Positions 1 to 9,501 of a stretch of 18,165 nucleotides of DNA are shown here, in pieces. Made by a program: the position numbers and the translations under genes. The notes below the pieces were generated by a model. It was given only the letters and a program-made list of their open reading frames with translations, was not told the origin of the DNA and searched no databases. The DNA is from Guyanagaster necrorhizus (lineage: Eukaryota; Basidiomycota; Agaricomycetes; Agaricales; Physalacriaceae), in assembly GCF_019112545.1 (NCBI RefSeq), contig NW_025064932.1, positions 240,617 to 258,781 of the forward strand. Direction: 5' to 3'. The number at the start of each line of letters is the position of its first letter. Positions within the stretch are counted from its first letter, which is position 1.

Positions 1-347
1 GAGAGTATAAATACAAGCTCTGTAGGAGCTGTAGAATAAGGAGTTCATACCTTCTGGCCTTACCAGCCTGGAGTCTACCCTGTGCATCACCGAGGATTTC
101 CAATATACTGTGATGGGGGTGACAAGGCCATGTTGCAAAAGTTGGATGGTCTTGAGGATAGGAAATATGCTGGTTACTGCTTGGAGGTGTATTCTCCTAC
201 CACTTACTCAAGTTTTAAGCTTACTTGCTGAAAAACACTTAGGTTGAAGTTCCACATGAACCCACATACCAGGTTATTAGCATTAGGCCATTGCAACAGG
301 GTCTCACCAAGCCTCATCCTCAGAAACCCCAGTATGCAAGGCCTCTG
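1..347. other. Non-coding 5' edge, possible transposon-derived sequence
   Basis: No convincing reading frame is seen on either strand. A TATAAATA motif lies at 6-13 and is followed by a pyrimidine-rich tract, which would suit the promoter of the gene at 348 or of a long terminal repeat. No paired terminal repeat, primer-binding site or target duplication is visible, so the transposon idea is only a guess from texture. Confidence 0.3.
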
Positions 348-1278
348 ATGTGTGTCCCCATATTGCCGGCAACAGCCCATCCTAGGTACAGGGAACCTCT
401 CGACGTGACGATACCACTGCCATGGGATAACTGCTATCATCCTACCTGCTACGACGTTTGCGTTCGTGTACCGACGGAAAGGCGGGACTATTGTCAGTCA
501 TGATATGTGAAAGGGCACTTTTCTCGCGAGCTTCGTACAGCCTTCGACGAGGATGATCGCTACGAACAACTTCTTCGGGCTGGACTAGACGATGATCAGA
601 TCCTTCGAGTTCTCGACGGTCAAGAGGATCCCCTAGCTACAGATGTGCCGGACGAAGCTTCGGAGACTGATAGTTTAGCTAGCCCGATGTTCCTGGCCAA
701 GGTACCAAGCTCCGATAAGCTTGAACATGAACCGTGCTTCGTGCCTGTTATGCGTATCGACCACATCCTATCGAACGTCCCAGAAATAGCTGATCCATCG
801 CAGCTACGTGGAGATCTGGATCTTTTTCAAGAGTAAGCAATCCTCTCTAATTGTTGCGTATTTTCTCCCTAATTGTTCTTTTTCTTTTCAGAATCGTGCA
901 CGAGTATCAGCTTGCCCGCTACGGATCGGTCCTTTTCGACCCGCAAGAGGATCCACCGATTGACGACACACCTGTCCGTGACAACGTTTCATCGGTTTAT
1001 ACTGTATATACTGTAGGATCGGCAGAATCTCGCGCGAGCTCGACGGAAGATTTGAGCTCTGATTCTCCGGACTCTCACGAACTGCACTCATTGTCAGAGC
1101 AGTCTCCCCAGGTGCCGGTGCCGGTGTCTACTCGGAAAGGTAAGTATCTAAGTGTCTCGACCGCGGCCTCCATTGAATTTTGCTTCTAGGTAAATTGAGA
1201 GTCAGGTCGCTCCTCCAAAAGGTGATCACGAATTTTGTCGAGGTCTTCAAGCGGCCCAAGGTTTCTCGCAAGTTGTGA
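348..1278 (+). CDS. Hypothetical acidic protein, four exons
   Basis: The model joins 348-492, 541-832, 892-1139 and 1190-1278, giving 257 residues. The last three exons are well supported. Intron 833-891 (GTAAGC...TTTCAG, 59 nt) and intron 1140-1189 (GTAAGT...TTCTAG, 50 nt) keep frame exactly. Intron 493-540 (GTCAGT...TACAG, 48 nt) is inferred because the unspliced frame carries a single TGA at 501-503; the alternative is one long first exon with a nonsense codon. The start is the first in-frame ATG. The N-terminus has a Trp/Cys/Tyr-rich segment (PWDNCYHPTCYDVCVRVP). The middle is strongly acidic (DEDDRYEQLLRAGLDDDQ), then comes a Ser-rich stretch, and the end is basic (FKRPKVSRKL). There is no signal peptide, membrane segment or known domain. 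Function is unknown. Confidence 0.6.
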
Positions 1279-2055
1279 TTTGGTCTGCGGGATAGACCCA
1301 ACACCTCACTTTCGTTTTATTATATACATTATTTTGTATCGCTAATCCTATTGTACAACTCACTCTCTGGTATGGTACCGCGGCTTCTTTTCGCATAACT
1401 ACTATTATTGCAATATATGAAGGGGGGGAGAATCTACCAGAAGTCAAGTTATAAGCTGTCCTCAATTGCCCAGATCTGGCCACGACGGTCTTTATTTAGT
1501 GCCTTCTCATGCTACTGGATGAATAACGGCTGTTCTTTCGGTTGATCTCGCTGTACTGATGATAATTCGCAGACATCGTAAGCTAATGGTTGGCGCTGAG
1601 GTATCTGGATCTCGTTGGTGATAGATGATTTGAAAAAAAAAGGTTTTTAGCTGATGGCGCTTATTAGACCAACCTTGCCAGACGTGTTGGTCCCCGGGCC
1701 TTTGCAGCGATAAATTGGCAACCACGCCATGACTGGCCCTCGGCACTTCCCTCATCTTATCATTATATCGCGAGTCGTCGTATCGAAATCATGGTCTGCG
1801 ATACCCATTTTTCTTAGTCACTAGTGGTCTCGAAAAAACATATCCAACGATGACATGTTCATTGGCGTCGGGAATCGCCCTGAAAAGCTGCTGTTGATCA
1901 ATAGGACATTCCTGTCTCTGCTGTACAAACTGTGACTACGAAAGTAATATTACATGTAGTGTCTCCTTTTTTAGTTGTTGTCGTGAGAAATCGAACATGT
2001 AAACGTACCAGTAAATCAGAGTCCCATTGTATCCGCTGATGTTGGAGACTGGCCA
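1279..2055. other. Intergenic stretch, no gene seen
   Basis: This follows the stop codon of the four-exon gene and reaches the first dispersed repeat. Only short frames without coding character are present on both strands. It probably holds the 3' untranslated region and terminator of the upstream gene, but no specific signal is convincing. Confidence 0.5.
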
Positions 2056-2708
2056 ATGGTCGGGGACATAGACGTGGTTTGCTCTTACCCTCAATTTTGT
2101 CTTTGCTGCATACTGACATTTCAGTAGAACTGGATTTCACAGGTTGCGATCTTCGACGTAGGAAAATTAACGCTAGAAACTACTTTGGTGACTGTATGCC
2201 TAGATGACTATATGCGCCTGGTTTACCTCTTCTTTGTCTAAGGTTGCATCATTCATTGGGCGCCTTTATGGATGGCGTCGAAGCAACAATAGCGAACATG
2301 GGACTTACCTTCCTGTCCAATTTTAACGGATACTAGAGGAAGACATGTCACTCCAAGTGAAGTTTGGACACTTGATGGCAATCTTGATACTGGCCAACTC
2401 CTCAATTGCTCATCCCGGTGCTCCGGCCTACTCAGCGGGCTGCGCACCATCGGCACCATTCATGGCGGCTGATACTTAATCTCTCTAGTACGAAGTATGT
2501 GAATTTTCCCAATGTTTTTGTCTTTTCTTATACGATGCAGATATCATCATCAAAAGCTCATCAGTATTCAAGAATAGCATGAACATTAGCTGCTTTTATG
2601 CTTGCTAGAAAATATTCTGCTAAACCTCTGAGAAGTTGAGAGAGGCGCCGCTAAATCGGTAGGTGTAGCTTCATCGCGTTTTATGCATCGTTACTCATTA
2701 TCAAGCTA
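2056..2708 (+). repeat. Dispersed repeat, copy 1 (about 650 bp)
   Basis: This segment matches 15434-16082 in the same orientation, 13.4 kb away. Long identical blocks are shared, for example around the AGGAAGACATGTCACTCCAA block, the ATATCATCATCAAAAGCTC block, and the last 60 bases ending in TCAAGCTA. Most differences are C/T or A/G transitions with a few short indels. There are no terminal inverted repeats, TG...CA ends or tRNA-like promoter boxes. A short frame (MSLQVKFGHLMAILILANSS...) starts at the conserved ATG but is not preserved after that point in the other copy, so it is probably not coding. The element class is unknown. Confidence 0.85.
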
Positions 2709-2975
2709 AAATACATTGGGGTTCCTCTCGCTGGGTCCATCGGGTTTACGGCTTATTCTATCGTGAGGGAGGAGGCCAAAGATATGGAGAGAGAACCGAT
2801 GAAGTTGTGAGGTAACTTTCTGCTTTTGCTCTCCAAAATGAGATGCTGACCTGTTTGTCGGTGCAGGTTGCAGAAGCAGAGATTTATTAGTGAATCATGG
2901 CACCGATTAAGCGTCGCGATCATCTTCTTTAGATTAGGCTGTTCGCAGAAGCCTACAATATATGATTTTCGATAA
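2709..2975 (+). pseudogene. Possible two-exon coding remnant after repeat copy 1
   Basis: Directly after the repeat an open frame reads YIGVPLAGSIGFTAYSIVRE and continues to EREPMKL. It is joined by a well-formed 60-nt intron (2807-2866, GTGAGG...CTGAC...GTGCAG) to LQKQRFISESWHRLSVAIIF, with a stop at 2973-2975. The splice signals are good and the frame is kept. The piece is short, has no start codon of its own and resembles no family I know. Its end overlaps by about 20 bases the end of the opposite-strand F-box gene. It could be the 3' part of a gene cut by the repeat, or chance. Confidence 0.25.
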
Positions 2976-4201
2976 TATTCACCTCTAGCATATCGTTCTC
3001 CTCCAAGAGTGGCAGTTTTCCTTTCACCCACTCTCTAGAGTACGGTCCTCTCCATGGACTGAAGTCTGTAGGGCGCAGTCTGAATGCAACCTTCAAAAGA
3101 CGAAACGACGACATTTCTGAATGAGCGAGAGCTTGGTCAAGGCTGGACCATTGCGCTGCCCAGTCTTCGTCTTCCCAGTTCGCGTGTTCTCCGTCATGGT
3201 TATATGGGGGTATGATTGTCAGTGTCAGCGTCTCCAGCCTGACGGGATCTGTCGCGCCCGAGATAGAATGTACCAACCACCTCATGACCCTGATATGCCA
3301 ATCGCAGTACAGATCACATTTCATCTCGACATGGAGAGTTGACATGGTCAGAGGGAGCGTCGGGTGAGCTGGCCACCTTGACCACGAACCGGGCGTATAA
3401 GCTTCAGCTCGGTCAGCAGGCATTGGCTGTATCGAACAGTACGACTCACCTCCGTAACGGAAACGAATATCAAAACTCTTCCAAGAGCTCGGTGCCGCAC
3501 GGATGAAGGTGCATATGGATGGAAGATATTCAGCCGAGGGATAGTAAATGTGGAGCTCACGGAGAGAGTCGACATAGATTGATCGTAGGTCTCCCCGGTG
3601 AAAGAGTGATTCGACGATAGATTCATTGAAGAATGTCCCATATAACGATATCCTCTTGATCGTCGGAAATTCGAAAGACTCGGAACTTAGGTCTTCCGAT
3701 ATGCTGTGACAGCTAAAAAACACGTTTTTCAAATCGAGATCTGTCAGTCCGGGCAGATGGGAGATAAGGGAGTGGAGGTGCGATGGGTCTTGAAAGAAGA
3801 TGAGCATGAGAGAAAGGGAGGCTAGGTTTGGCAGAGAGGAAAGGAATGAGGTAATGGAAGATACTGGTAGGTCTTGCACATCATGGGCGACGCTTTGGAG
3901 CTTTACTTCCTTTATGTATTCGACAACCCTTTTGAAGGAAGGATCCCCGGGATCGATGTTCAGGGCTCCGTTGAATTTTAACCCTAGTGTGTGGAAGAGA
4001 TGTACCCGCGTCCGAGGGCAGAACAGCCGACAAACGAAAGAACAGGCGAGCAGGGTGTCCTTGTCATCCCAGAGACAGTCGATGATTGCATCGATGATTT
4101 CTGGTGGGATGTAATCTGTGACCTGCGATTTGCGTTAAGAGAGAGGAAGGGATGTTAATGGATCTGATAAAACTTGCAGGGTTTTGAGTCGCCGTCGTCA
4201 T
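2953..4201 (-). CDS. F-box protein with degenerate leucine-rich region
   Basis: Two exons on the minus strand, 4201-4174 and 4115-2953, encode 396 residues. The 58-nt intron (4173-4116) has a plain GT donor, a CTTAAC branch-like motif and a CACAG acceptor, and splicing gives MTTATQNPANYIPPEIIDAI. A clear F-box lies at about residues 12-55 (YIPPEIIDAIIDCLWDDKDT, then LLACSFVCRLF). After it comes a long region with repeated leucine/isoleucine spacing (LPNLASLSLMLIFF, LPGLTDLDLKNVFF, IKRISLYGTFF, LRSIYVDSLREL), as in fungal F-box proteins with loose LRRs. The C-terminus (SPWRGPYSREWVKGKLPLLE) is typical of Agaricomycete members. In this family the F-box binds Skp1 in an SCF ubiquitin ligase and the C-terminal half presents a substrate; the substrate cannot be told here. 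The frame is intact and no defect is seen. Confidence 0.85.
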
Positions 4202-4566
4202 GCTTGCGCACGCCCGTTCAATCAGATTTTTTGTCTGGGGGGGACCCGGGGAACAGCGCCGACTCAGACGACACGCTGAATTCCCGAGAAGTAGAGACCG
4301 GCCACCTTCAAGTTGAAAATAGCAAACGAGAAGAAACGAGAAAAAAAGCCAAAAAAATCAACTCCAAAGGTGAGTTACGTTCCCCTTTGAAATTCAAATA
4401 GCTTCCGCGGCTCGGCGCTTGCTGATCGCGTGCTCAGAATTGGGAAGAGGGGAGTCTACTCCTCACCTTGGGGACCCATGCGCTTAAACACTGTTCTTTC
4501 CATGGTAAATGACATACATTAATGATCAGATTTTTCACAGCGGCCCTGCTATATACACTCATACCA
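4202..4566. promoter_or_regulatory. Upstream region of the F-box gene
   Basis: This gap lies between the F-box gene start (minus strand) and the end of the neighbouring pseudogene. Read on the minus strand it holds a TATATAG motif near 4550 and a long pyrimidine-rich tract (about 4318-4365), a common setting for fungal transcription start. No gene is visible; the plus-strand frame here (4174-4401) is Lys/Ser-rich noise. Confidence 0.35.
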
Positions 4567-5436
4567 CTACGCCTTTCTCTTCTTCAGAAACTCGGTGAAG
4601 CGTTTGTCGGTGGCGAAGTACCCATTGAAACGGAGACCAACATGCATGCCTGCCGCCTCCATTTCTCGCAGTCACTTCATCTGAAATGATGACGTCCTGG
4701 CTAGGGACATCTCCATCGCCCCTCTCGGTCTCTATCATACGCATTCTGAAATTTCTAGGACATCGAGGACACCTTGACGGAGCCATTTTGAGAAGGCGCT
4801 CATCCTGGGAAGACGGACACACTGTCAGGCGTACGCAGCACCAAATCTTGAAGGTTTGGGAGGATACCAGGTTCGCCCTCCTCCTCGAATGTCAACTCTC
4901 AAACCACATTCACCGGCGTACCGGTTAATAGTGAGTGGTAGGGAAACGATCGCAAATGTCACTGAGCGCCACACAGAATGGAGTAGCCTGAGATAAGCGG
5001 GATCGACTTCTGGGTTATTTAGGCTGCTTGAGAACTCTTCGTAGAGGAATAATTGGCCCTCCTCCAAGTTCGGCATGATACACCGGTCCAGAGTAGAGGG
5101 GATTTTGCCACTCAATGTCAGTGTTCGGACATTGTTATTGATGAAGACGGGAAAGAGGTGTGCATCAAGTGGTGCAGATGATTGGACAATATCTTCCGGA
5201 CGTGAAAAGTACGTCCTCCAATGCACTCGCCTCCTTCACGCAGGCGTAAAAAATCTGGATTTGCGTTTTCTGGCTCATCGATGGTTGGTCAGCTGAGAAA
5301 GAACTAGTACTGCTCGTGAGAGTTCCCGGCCACTGGACAATATGCCCGGAGAAGGCGAGGCGCTGGAGGAGGGGAGCAGACGAAAACATGCGTAAGAGGT
5401 GCGTGTGGGCAAGACTATGGCTGTGAATCATCAAAT

Positions 5437-5458
5437 AGAGAGAGAGAGAGAGAGAGAG
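5437..5458. repeat. (AG)11 microsatellite inside the F-box pseudogene
   Basis: A pure run of eleven AG units on the plus strand (CT on the coding strand) lies in the former coding region. It translates as a Ser-Leu repeat in the surviving frame and is likely an expansion after loss of constraint. Confidence 0.9.
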
Positions 5459-5820
5459 CGTAACAGCGGTAAATGACTGGAGAAGTCTTGAAGGGCTGAT
5501 GCTGGTCCGCAGATGGTAAGGGTTCACATGAGACCACCGACGTGAATGGAGAACAATGCCCTCTGAAACAACATCTCCATCATCTCTGGTACAAAGATGC
5601 TTTCGCTCAGTATCATAGGGATGGATCATGGCAATGTAGATTCGAAGTGGTAAACTCCTGGACAGGGAGAGCAGATTTCTGAAGTAGACGGCGTTTACCG
5701 GGTAGGCAATCTGAACGACACTTGCTCGTGACGGATACGTCTGTCCACAGGGAAGGAAGGGGAGGAACGAGAAAGGTCTCTCCAGGTGACAGATATAACC
5801 GAGCAGCCAAGATACGGCCG

Positions 5821-5837
5821 TCAAGTCAAGTCAAGTC
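5821..5837. repeat. (TCAAG)3 tandem repeat at a frameshift
   Basis: Three copies of a 5-bp unit plus two bases. On the coding strand a single copy would join PDLT to AVSWLLGYIC in one frame; the two extra units (10 bases) shift the frame and create a TGA. This marks one of the disabling events in the F-box pseudogene. Confidence 0.8.
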
Positions 5838-6210
5838 TGGAGCTGCACTTTTGTAGCAATAGACAACTGAAAGATATGTAGCTAAGACATCGTTCGGAAG
5901 ACGTCGAACAGGTGCAAACATGGATTTGTGATTTTTGAGATCCTGCACGGGTAAGATCTTGTTCGTACTGGGAGACGGGCGATGTGCGATGCGGATGAGG
6001 CTCGTCAATGGCGGGCAGCGCGAGGCGACATATATGTTCCATTACTGAGGCCAACGTCAGAACTGCCCCGTGCGGAGGAACGTCACAGCATCGACGCACA
6101 TGATACGTGGCCCTACAGCCGTATTCGTAACCGAGGAATTCCTCAGAACAGTATATGAGATATACTGGGGGCGGGTGATAGCGGAGACAAGACGAGCTGT
6201 CCGATTCCAT

Positions 6211-6499
6211 TGATAACACAGACTGTCGAGGGCCGCCAGTAAACTCAATAGCTATAGAAGAAGTCAGAATGAAGAAGCATCTCCTCCCGAGAAAGGCATA
6301 CGTACCTGCGTGAAAATTTTCAGAATTCTGTGGGGACCGCGGCTAGAGGTAACGAGTAAGGTGGGATTCAGGACGCACGTGTAGGATTAGCCCATTTGCT
6401 TGCTATTCCCGTCTCCTTTTCCTATGAAGCCGCAGAACAATAGATAGGAATATGCACGCACAAGCTTTTTGGGTATTCATAATTCACACCGATGGCGGA
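6211..6499. other. Upstream of the F-box pseudogene, no gene seen
   Basis: This sequence lies upstream of the pseudogene on the minus strand and includes a short open stretch (LLAALDSLCYQWN, near 6245-6200) that may be part of its former 5' region. No promoter motif stands out and nothing else is coding. Confidence 0.35.
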
Positions 6500-7316
6500 T
6501 TAACCTTGGAGTGATGCGCTCCGAAGATTATAGAACACCATCCTCGTGCAGTCAGCCAAGAATTGAGGGGGAAGGAAGGAATCCACAACCATGGCTGAAG
6601 AGCCCGCTTTCTCCAGCCTCTCGTAGGCGGATGGATATGTCGGTCCTGCGGCATTAGTAACTATCTGTCGCAGGATCACCTCCATGTCAGATCTTCGGTT
6701 AGTCCTTGAAACATCCGGCTTCTGCCAAGACCCTCTATTCCTTCGTCACATCTGGGCTACCCAATAATTCCATGACTCTGTCCCAAGATGGCATCGAAAG
6801 AGTCCCGAAAAACGCGTCCCAGAAATTCTGGTTTAAATGTACCTGATTCCGAAAACGAAATAGTGCTCCATTCAAGTACCTATCCGCATTGCCTTGAAAA
6901 TATTTGACCTGATTGGCCCGCTCTCGAAAATTTGATGGACAGAAATAAGCGGTCAGAGAGGGAAGCCGCATCTTGAACCGAAGACAACTAGTCAAAATAA
7001 TTATTAAGCTTAGAGGACAGAGTACCCCCCCGCCATCGAATATGACGCCTGCCAACTCCTCAAGCCAGTTAGGCAGGAACTCGCCAAAAAAAGCATCACT
7101 CACTGCTCGGATTTGCCGAAAAGGTTATAGACTCTTTTTTGGCGAAGAAAAGTTCGTTTCCGGGGGAAAAGGAAAGAGGAGGAGGAGAAAGTCAGACAAG
7201 AACCCACAAACGTTATTTTCCAGTGTCGCGAAGCTGAGGTCAAAGACGGTGGGGGAAGTCTGATGCCCAGACCCGAAGGCCTGCTTATATCCCCCTGTTA
7301 CTTCATCCACCACCAC
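6500..7316 (-). pseudogene. Coding-like minus-strand segment, unresolved gene or remnant
   Basis: Several overlapping minus-strand frames look protein-like, but no single model satisfies all. One frame (7103-6735) reads FFGEFLPNWLEELAGVIFDG and later NQNFWDAFFGTLSMPSWDRV. A second reads MAGGTLSSKLNNYFD, a TAG, then LSSVQDAASLSDRLFLSIKF. It could be spliced by a 66-nt GTCAAA...AATCAG intron to FKPEFLGRVFRDSFDAILGQ. Further down, 6685-6500 holds GPTYPSAYERLEKAG and PPQFLADCTRMVFYNLRSAS. I recognise none of these. The mix of open frames and stops suggests a decayed gene or one with introns I could not place. Function is unknown. Confidence 0.3.
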
Positions 7317-7763
7317 ATGCTAGGGGCCTGGCCTCATGCTAGGTCATGTCATGACATCGTTCTTGGATACAGGAAGGCATGCGGGAGGAAGAGAGGGCGA
7401 TGGAAATTAGGCTTCCTGAATACGGGATCACCGTTAGCATTGGTAAGAGGTCAACATGAAACCCAAAGTTGGACGGTTAGACCAAGAGCAGCAGCGAAGC
7501 ATCGTGTCTTTTTCATTCTGAGCATTCTCTCAAGTCCAATAGAAAAATTAGAAACTCTTCCGACGTCAGTCTAAACTCACAAATATGGGATTCCTGCGGA
7601 GAGAGTACAATGGGCGACAGACAAGCAGCTAGTGATTCATTTCAAACATCATCTTGATATTCGAAACCGAATAGAATACACAATCCGCAATGAAAACGAC
7701 TAGTCAGAGATGTGTGGGTGAGGATAAGAAAGTCTGTCAAGATCCCAAAAAGAATGGAAGCAA
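7317..7763. other. Intergenic stretch, no gene seen
   Basis: This lies 3' of the Ser/Thr-rich membrane protein gene and probably holds its 3' untranslated region on the minus strand. A perfect 12-bp palindrome, ATGTCATGACAT, sits at 7346-7357. No frame looks coding. Confidence 0.4.
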
Positions 7764-8904
7764 CTACTCCCCGCTCAGCGGACTCGGCCTCTTAGGCTGG
7801 GCAGCTCCAGGCGGCAGTGGAGGCAAGGGAGTGATAGCTCTAAATGGATCCTCCTCGATGCTCGGCTCGAGAGAATGCCTACTCGCCTCACGTGGAGGCG
7901 GCCACACCTCTTCGTGGAAAATGCTCCCCGAATCACCCCGGACTAGCGAGGTATTGGAGTACATCGACGGTTCGGACAGCAGGAAAGAAGAGTGAGAGAC
8001 AGATTGAGGTGCCGACGCTGGCGTGTTCGGTTGATCCCTGTACCTCGTCGTATCCTCAAACTCGTCATCCAGCAGGCCAACGGCTCCAGCACCCTTGCCC
8101 TCCCGCCTGATCCGCTTGATGGTCTCCATGAACCCGATGCGCCGTTTCTGGGCGCGTTTGTACACGAAGACGGCAGCGAGGGCGAGGGCAGCAAGGACGA
8201 CAGCGGTGGTGGTGATGCCGGCAATGAGTGCAGTACGGTTGATGCTGCTTGGACCTGAGTCGGAGTTGGAAGTGGCGAGAGCCGTAGGCATGTTGGTGGT
8301 ATATGTGGTGAGCTGGCCGGAAATGGAGGTCACGATCGTAGTGAGAGACGTCGTGCTCAAGTTGGACGATGTCGTGAAGGACGGCGAAGAGGTGGTTGTC
8401 TGTGTTTCAAAGGTGGTGGACACTACTGAGGACGTCGTTGATGTGGACAGGACAGACGTCGTCGAGGTAACAGTAGCAGTAGTGGACGATGTGGACGGCA
8501 TCACAGATGTCATGGAGAACGTCGAGCTCGATGTCGGCGTTGACGTTGCGACAGCAGAGGAGATACTGCTGCTACTACTGGTTGTTATGATTGACGTCGA
8601 TGACGTGGAAGATATCGTCGAGGTCTCTGACGTTGAGCTCGTCGAGGTGTCACTCGTGGATGCCGCGTCGCTCGTAGTCGTTGGTGTTATCGACGACCCG
8701 CCACTTGATCCCGACCCCGCCGCACTCGAAACCACTCCAGCGCTATCCGTAACCGACACCTGTCCTTCGCCCGTAGAAGTTGCCTATATTTCATCAGCGC
8801 AATCCATTGGGTGTCTTTTCATCAGGACATACGGAGGTGGACTGGCTGGTGCCGGATTCGCTCGCAGGTCCCTGACGAGGGCGCAGTTGGCGCTTAAGAG
8901 CCAT
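7764..8904 (-). CDS. Ser/Thr-rich single-pass membrane protein
   Basis: Two exons, 8904-8833 and 8783-7764, encode 363 residues. The 49-nt intron (8832-8784, GTATGT...ATATAG) falls on a codon boundary and joins MALKRQLRPRQGPASESG...STS to ATSTGEGQVSV. Residues about 35-205 are almost entirely Ser, Thr, Val and Ala, the usual picture of a heavily O-mannosylated stalk, and include NLS and NRT N-glycosylation sites. One membrane helix follows at about 209-232 (ALIAGITTTAVVLAALALAA), bounded by YKRAQKRR. A 130-residue cytoplasmic tail holds an acidic LLDDEFED and a proline run, ITPLPPLPPG. The layout resembles Mid2/Wsc-type cell-wall sensors and other basidiomycete Ser-rich membrane proteins, with no cysteine-rich ectodomain. 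No cleavable signal peptide is seen, so it may insert N-out by its single helix, or a further 5' exon is missing. Role at the cell surface is inferred only. Confidence 0.85.
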
Positions 8905-9501
8905 TAAAGTCGCGTTGAAGGATCGAGATAGGCATGCACTACGGCAACAAGGGGAGAAACAAGTGGAAGAAGGAACAAACAATGAAAACGAGGCTCGTCG
9001 GATCGACTGTCACACGGCATTTGCCGCAGTGTCGCGACACTCGGATTTTGTCTTTACTCCAAATGACGACGAGCCGAGAAGGGTCGGGGAATGTCTGAAA
9101 AGCAAGAAGAGAAGCAATCATTCAAACGTTGTACATTGCAAGACAACAGACAACGGGTGCAGAAGCAGAGGCAACGATAATTTGATAATTCGAGCCCATT
9201 CCATTCGAAGACGAAGCACCCACCATGAACAGGAGAAACACACCATGGTAAGCAAGCAGTACGTCAATCTCTCGTGTACAAAGACGCTGTCGTCCTGTTT
9301 CGAAATTCGGATGTTGGTAAAAAACGACTATATGCAAGTAGATTGGCCATCTTGGGATGGTTGATACCATCTATTCGGTATAGGCAATTTTGATTGAAAG
9401 ATCGGTCCTAATATATAGTCTAAAGTAAAAAGCTGAGCAGAGAATCGTGACAAGTACTTGGAGACTCACTGATACCCGAACATAGTACTCTGACCATTAA
9501 G
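8905..9501. promoter_or_regulatory. Presumed upstream region of the membrane-protein gene
   Basis: This lies upstream of the minus-strand membrane protein gene and, on the plus strand, of the weak candidate at 9502. The 149-codon plus-strand frame starting near 8915 is charged and low in hydrophobic residues, and starts within what should be the 5' leader of the other strand; I treat it as non-coding. A TAATATATAG motif lies near 9409-9418. Confidence 0.35.

Larger units (their letters stand above)
4567..6210 (-). pseudogene. F-box/LRR pseudogene with multiple frameshifts
   Basis: Pieces of one F-box protein appear in order on the minus strand but in changing frames. There is an N-terminal region from MESDSSS (6210), then the F-box hallmark FAPVRRLPNDVLATYLSVVY (about 5919-5860), then WLLGYIC (5810-5790), WRDLSRSSPS, and LWTDVSVTSKC. 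Next come YFRNLLSLSRSLPLRIYIAM (from 5680), VLHSRRWSHV, MFSSAPLLQRLAFSGHIVQW, EDIVQSSAPLDAHLFPVF, NVRTLTLSGKIPSTLDRCIM and LPNLQDLVLR. The C-terminus is LREMEAAGMHVGLRFNGYFA, ending FLKKRKA (stop 4567-4569). This is the domain order of Agaricomycete F-box proteins. At least seven frame changes cannot all be introns; several coincide with small tandem duplications (see findings). It is a different subfamily from the intact F-box gene next to it, although on the same strand. Confidence 0.85.

Noticed and set aside
1..347. Long terminal repeat of a retrotransposon
   Set aside because: Only a TATA motif and texture suggest it; no partner repeat, TG...CA ends or primer-binding site is visible in the window.
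501..503. TGA as proof that the first gene is dead
   Set aside because: A 48-nt intron, 493-540, with GTCAGT donor and TACAG acceptor explains it without loss of frame; I keep nonsense only as an alternative.
3800..4401. Plus-strand frames opposite the F-box gene and its leader
   Set aside because: They are shadows of the F-box coding strand or Lys/Ser-rich sequence with no splice support.
8095..8907. Long plus-strand open frame of 270 codons rich in Val, Asp and Glu
   Set aside because: It is the exact antisense of the Ser/Thr-rich stalk of the membrane protein; such low-complexity sequence opens the opposite strand by composition alone.
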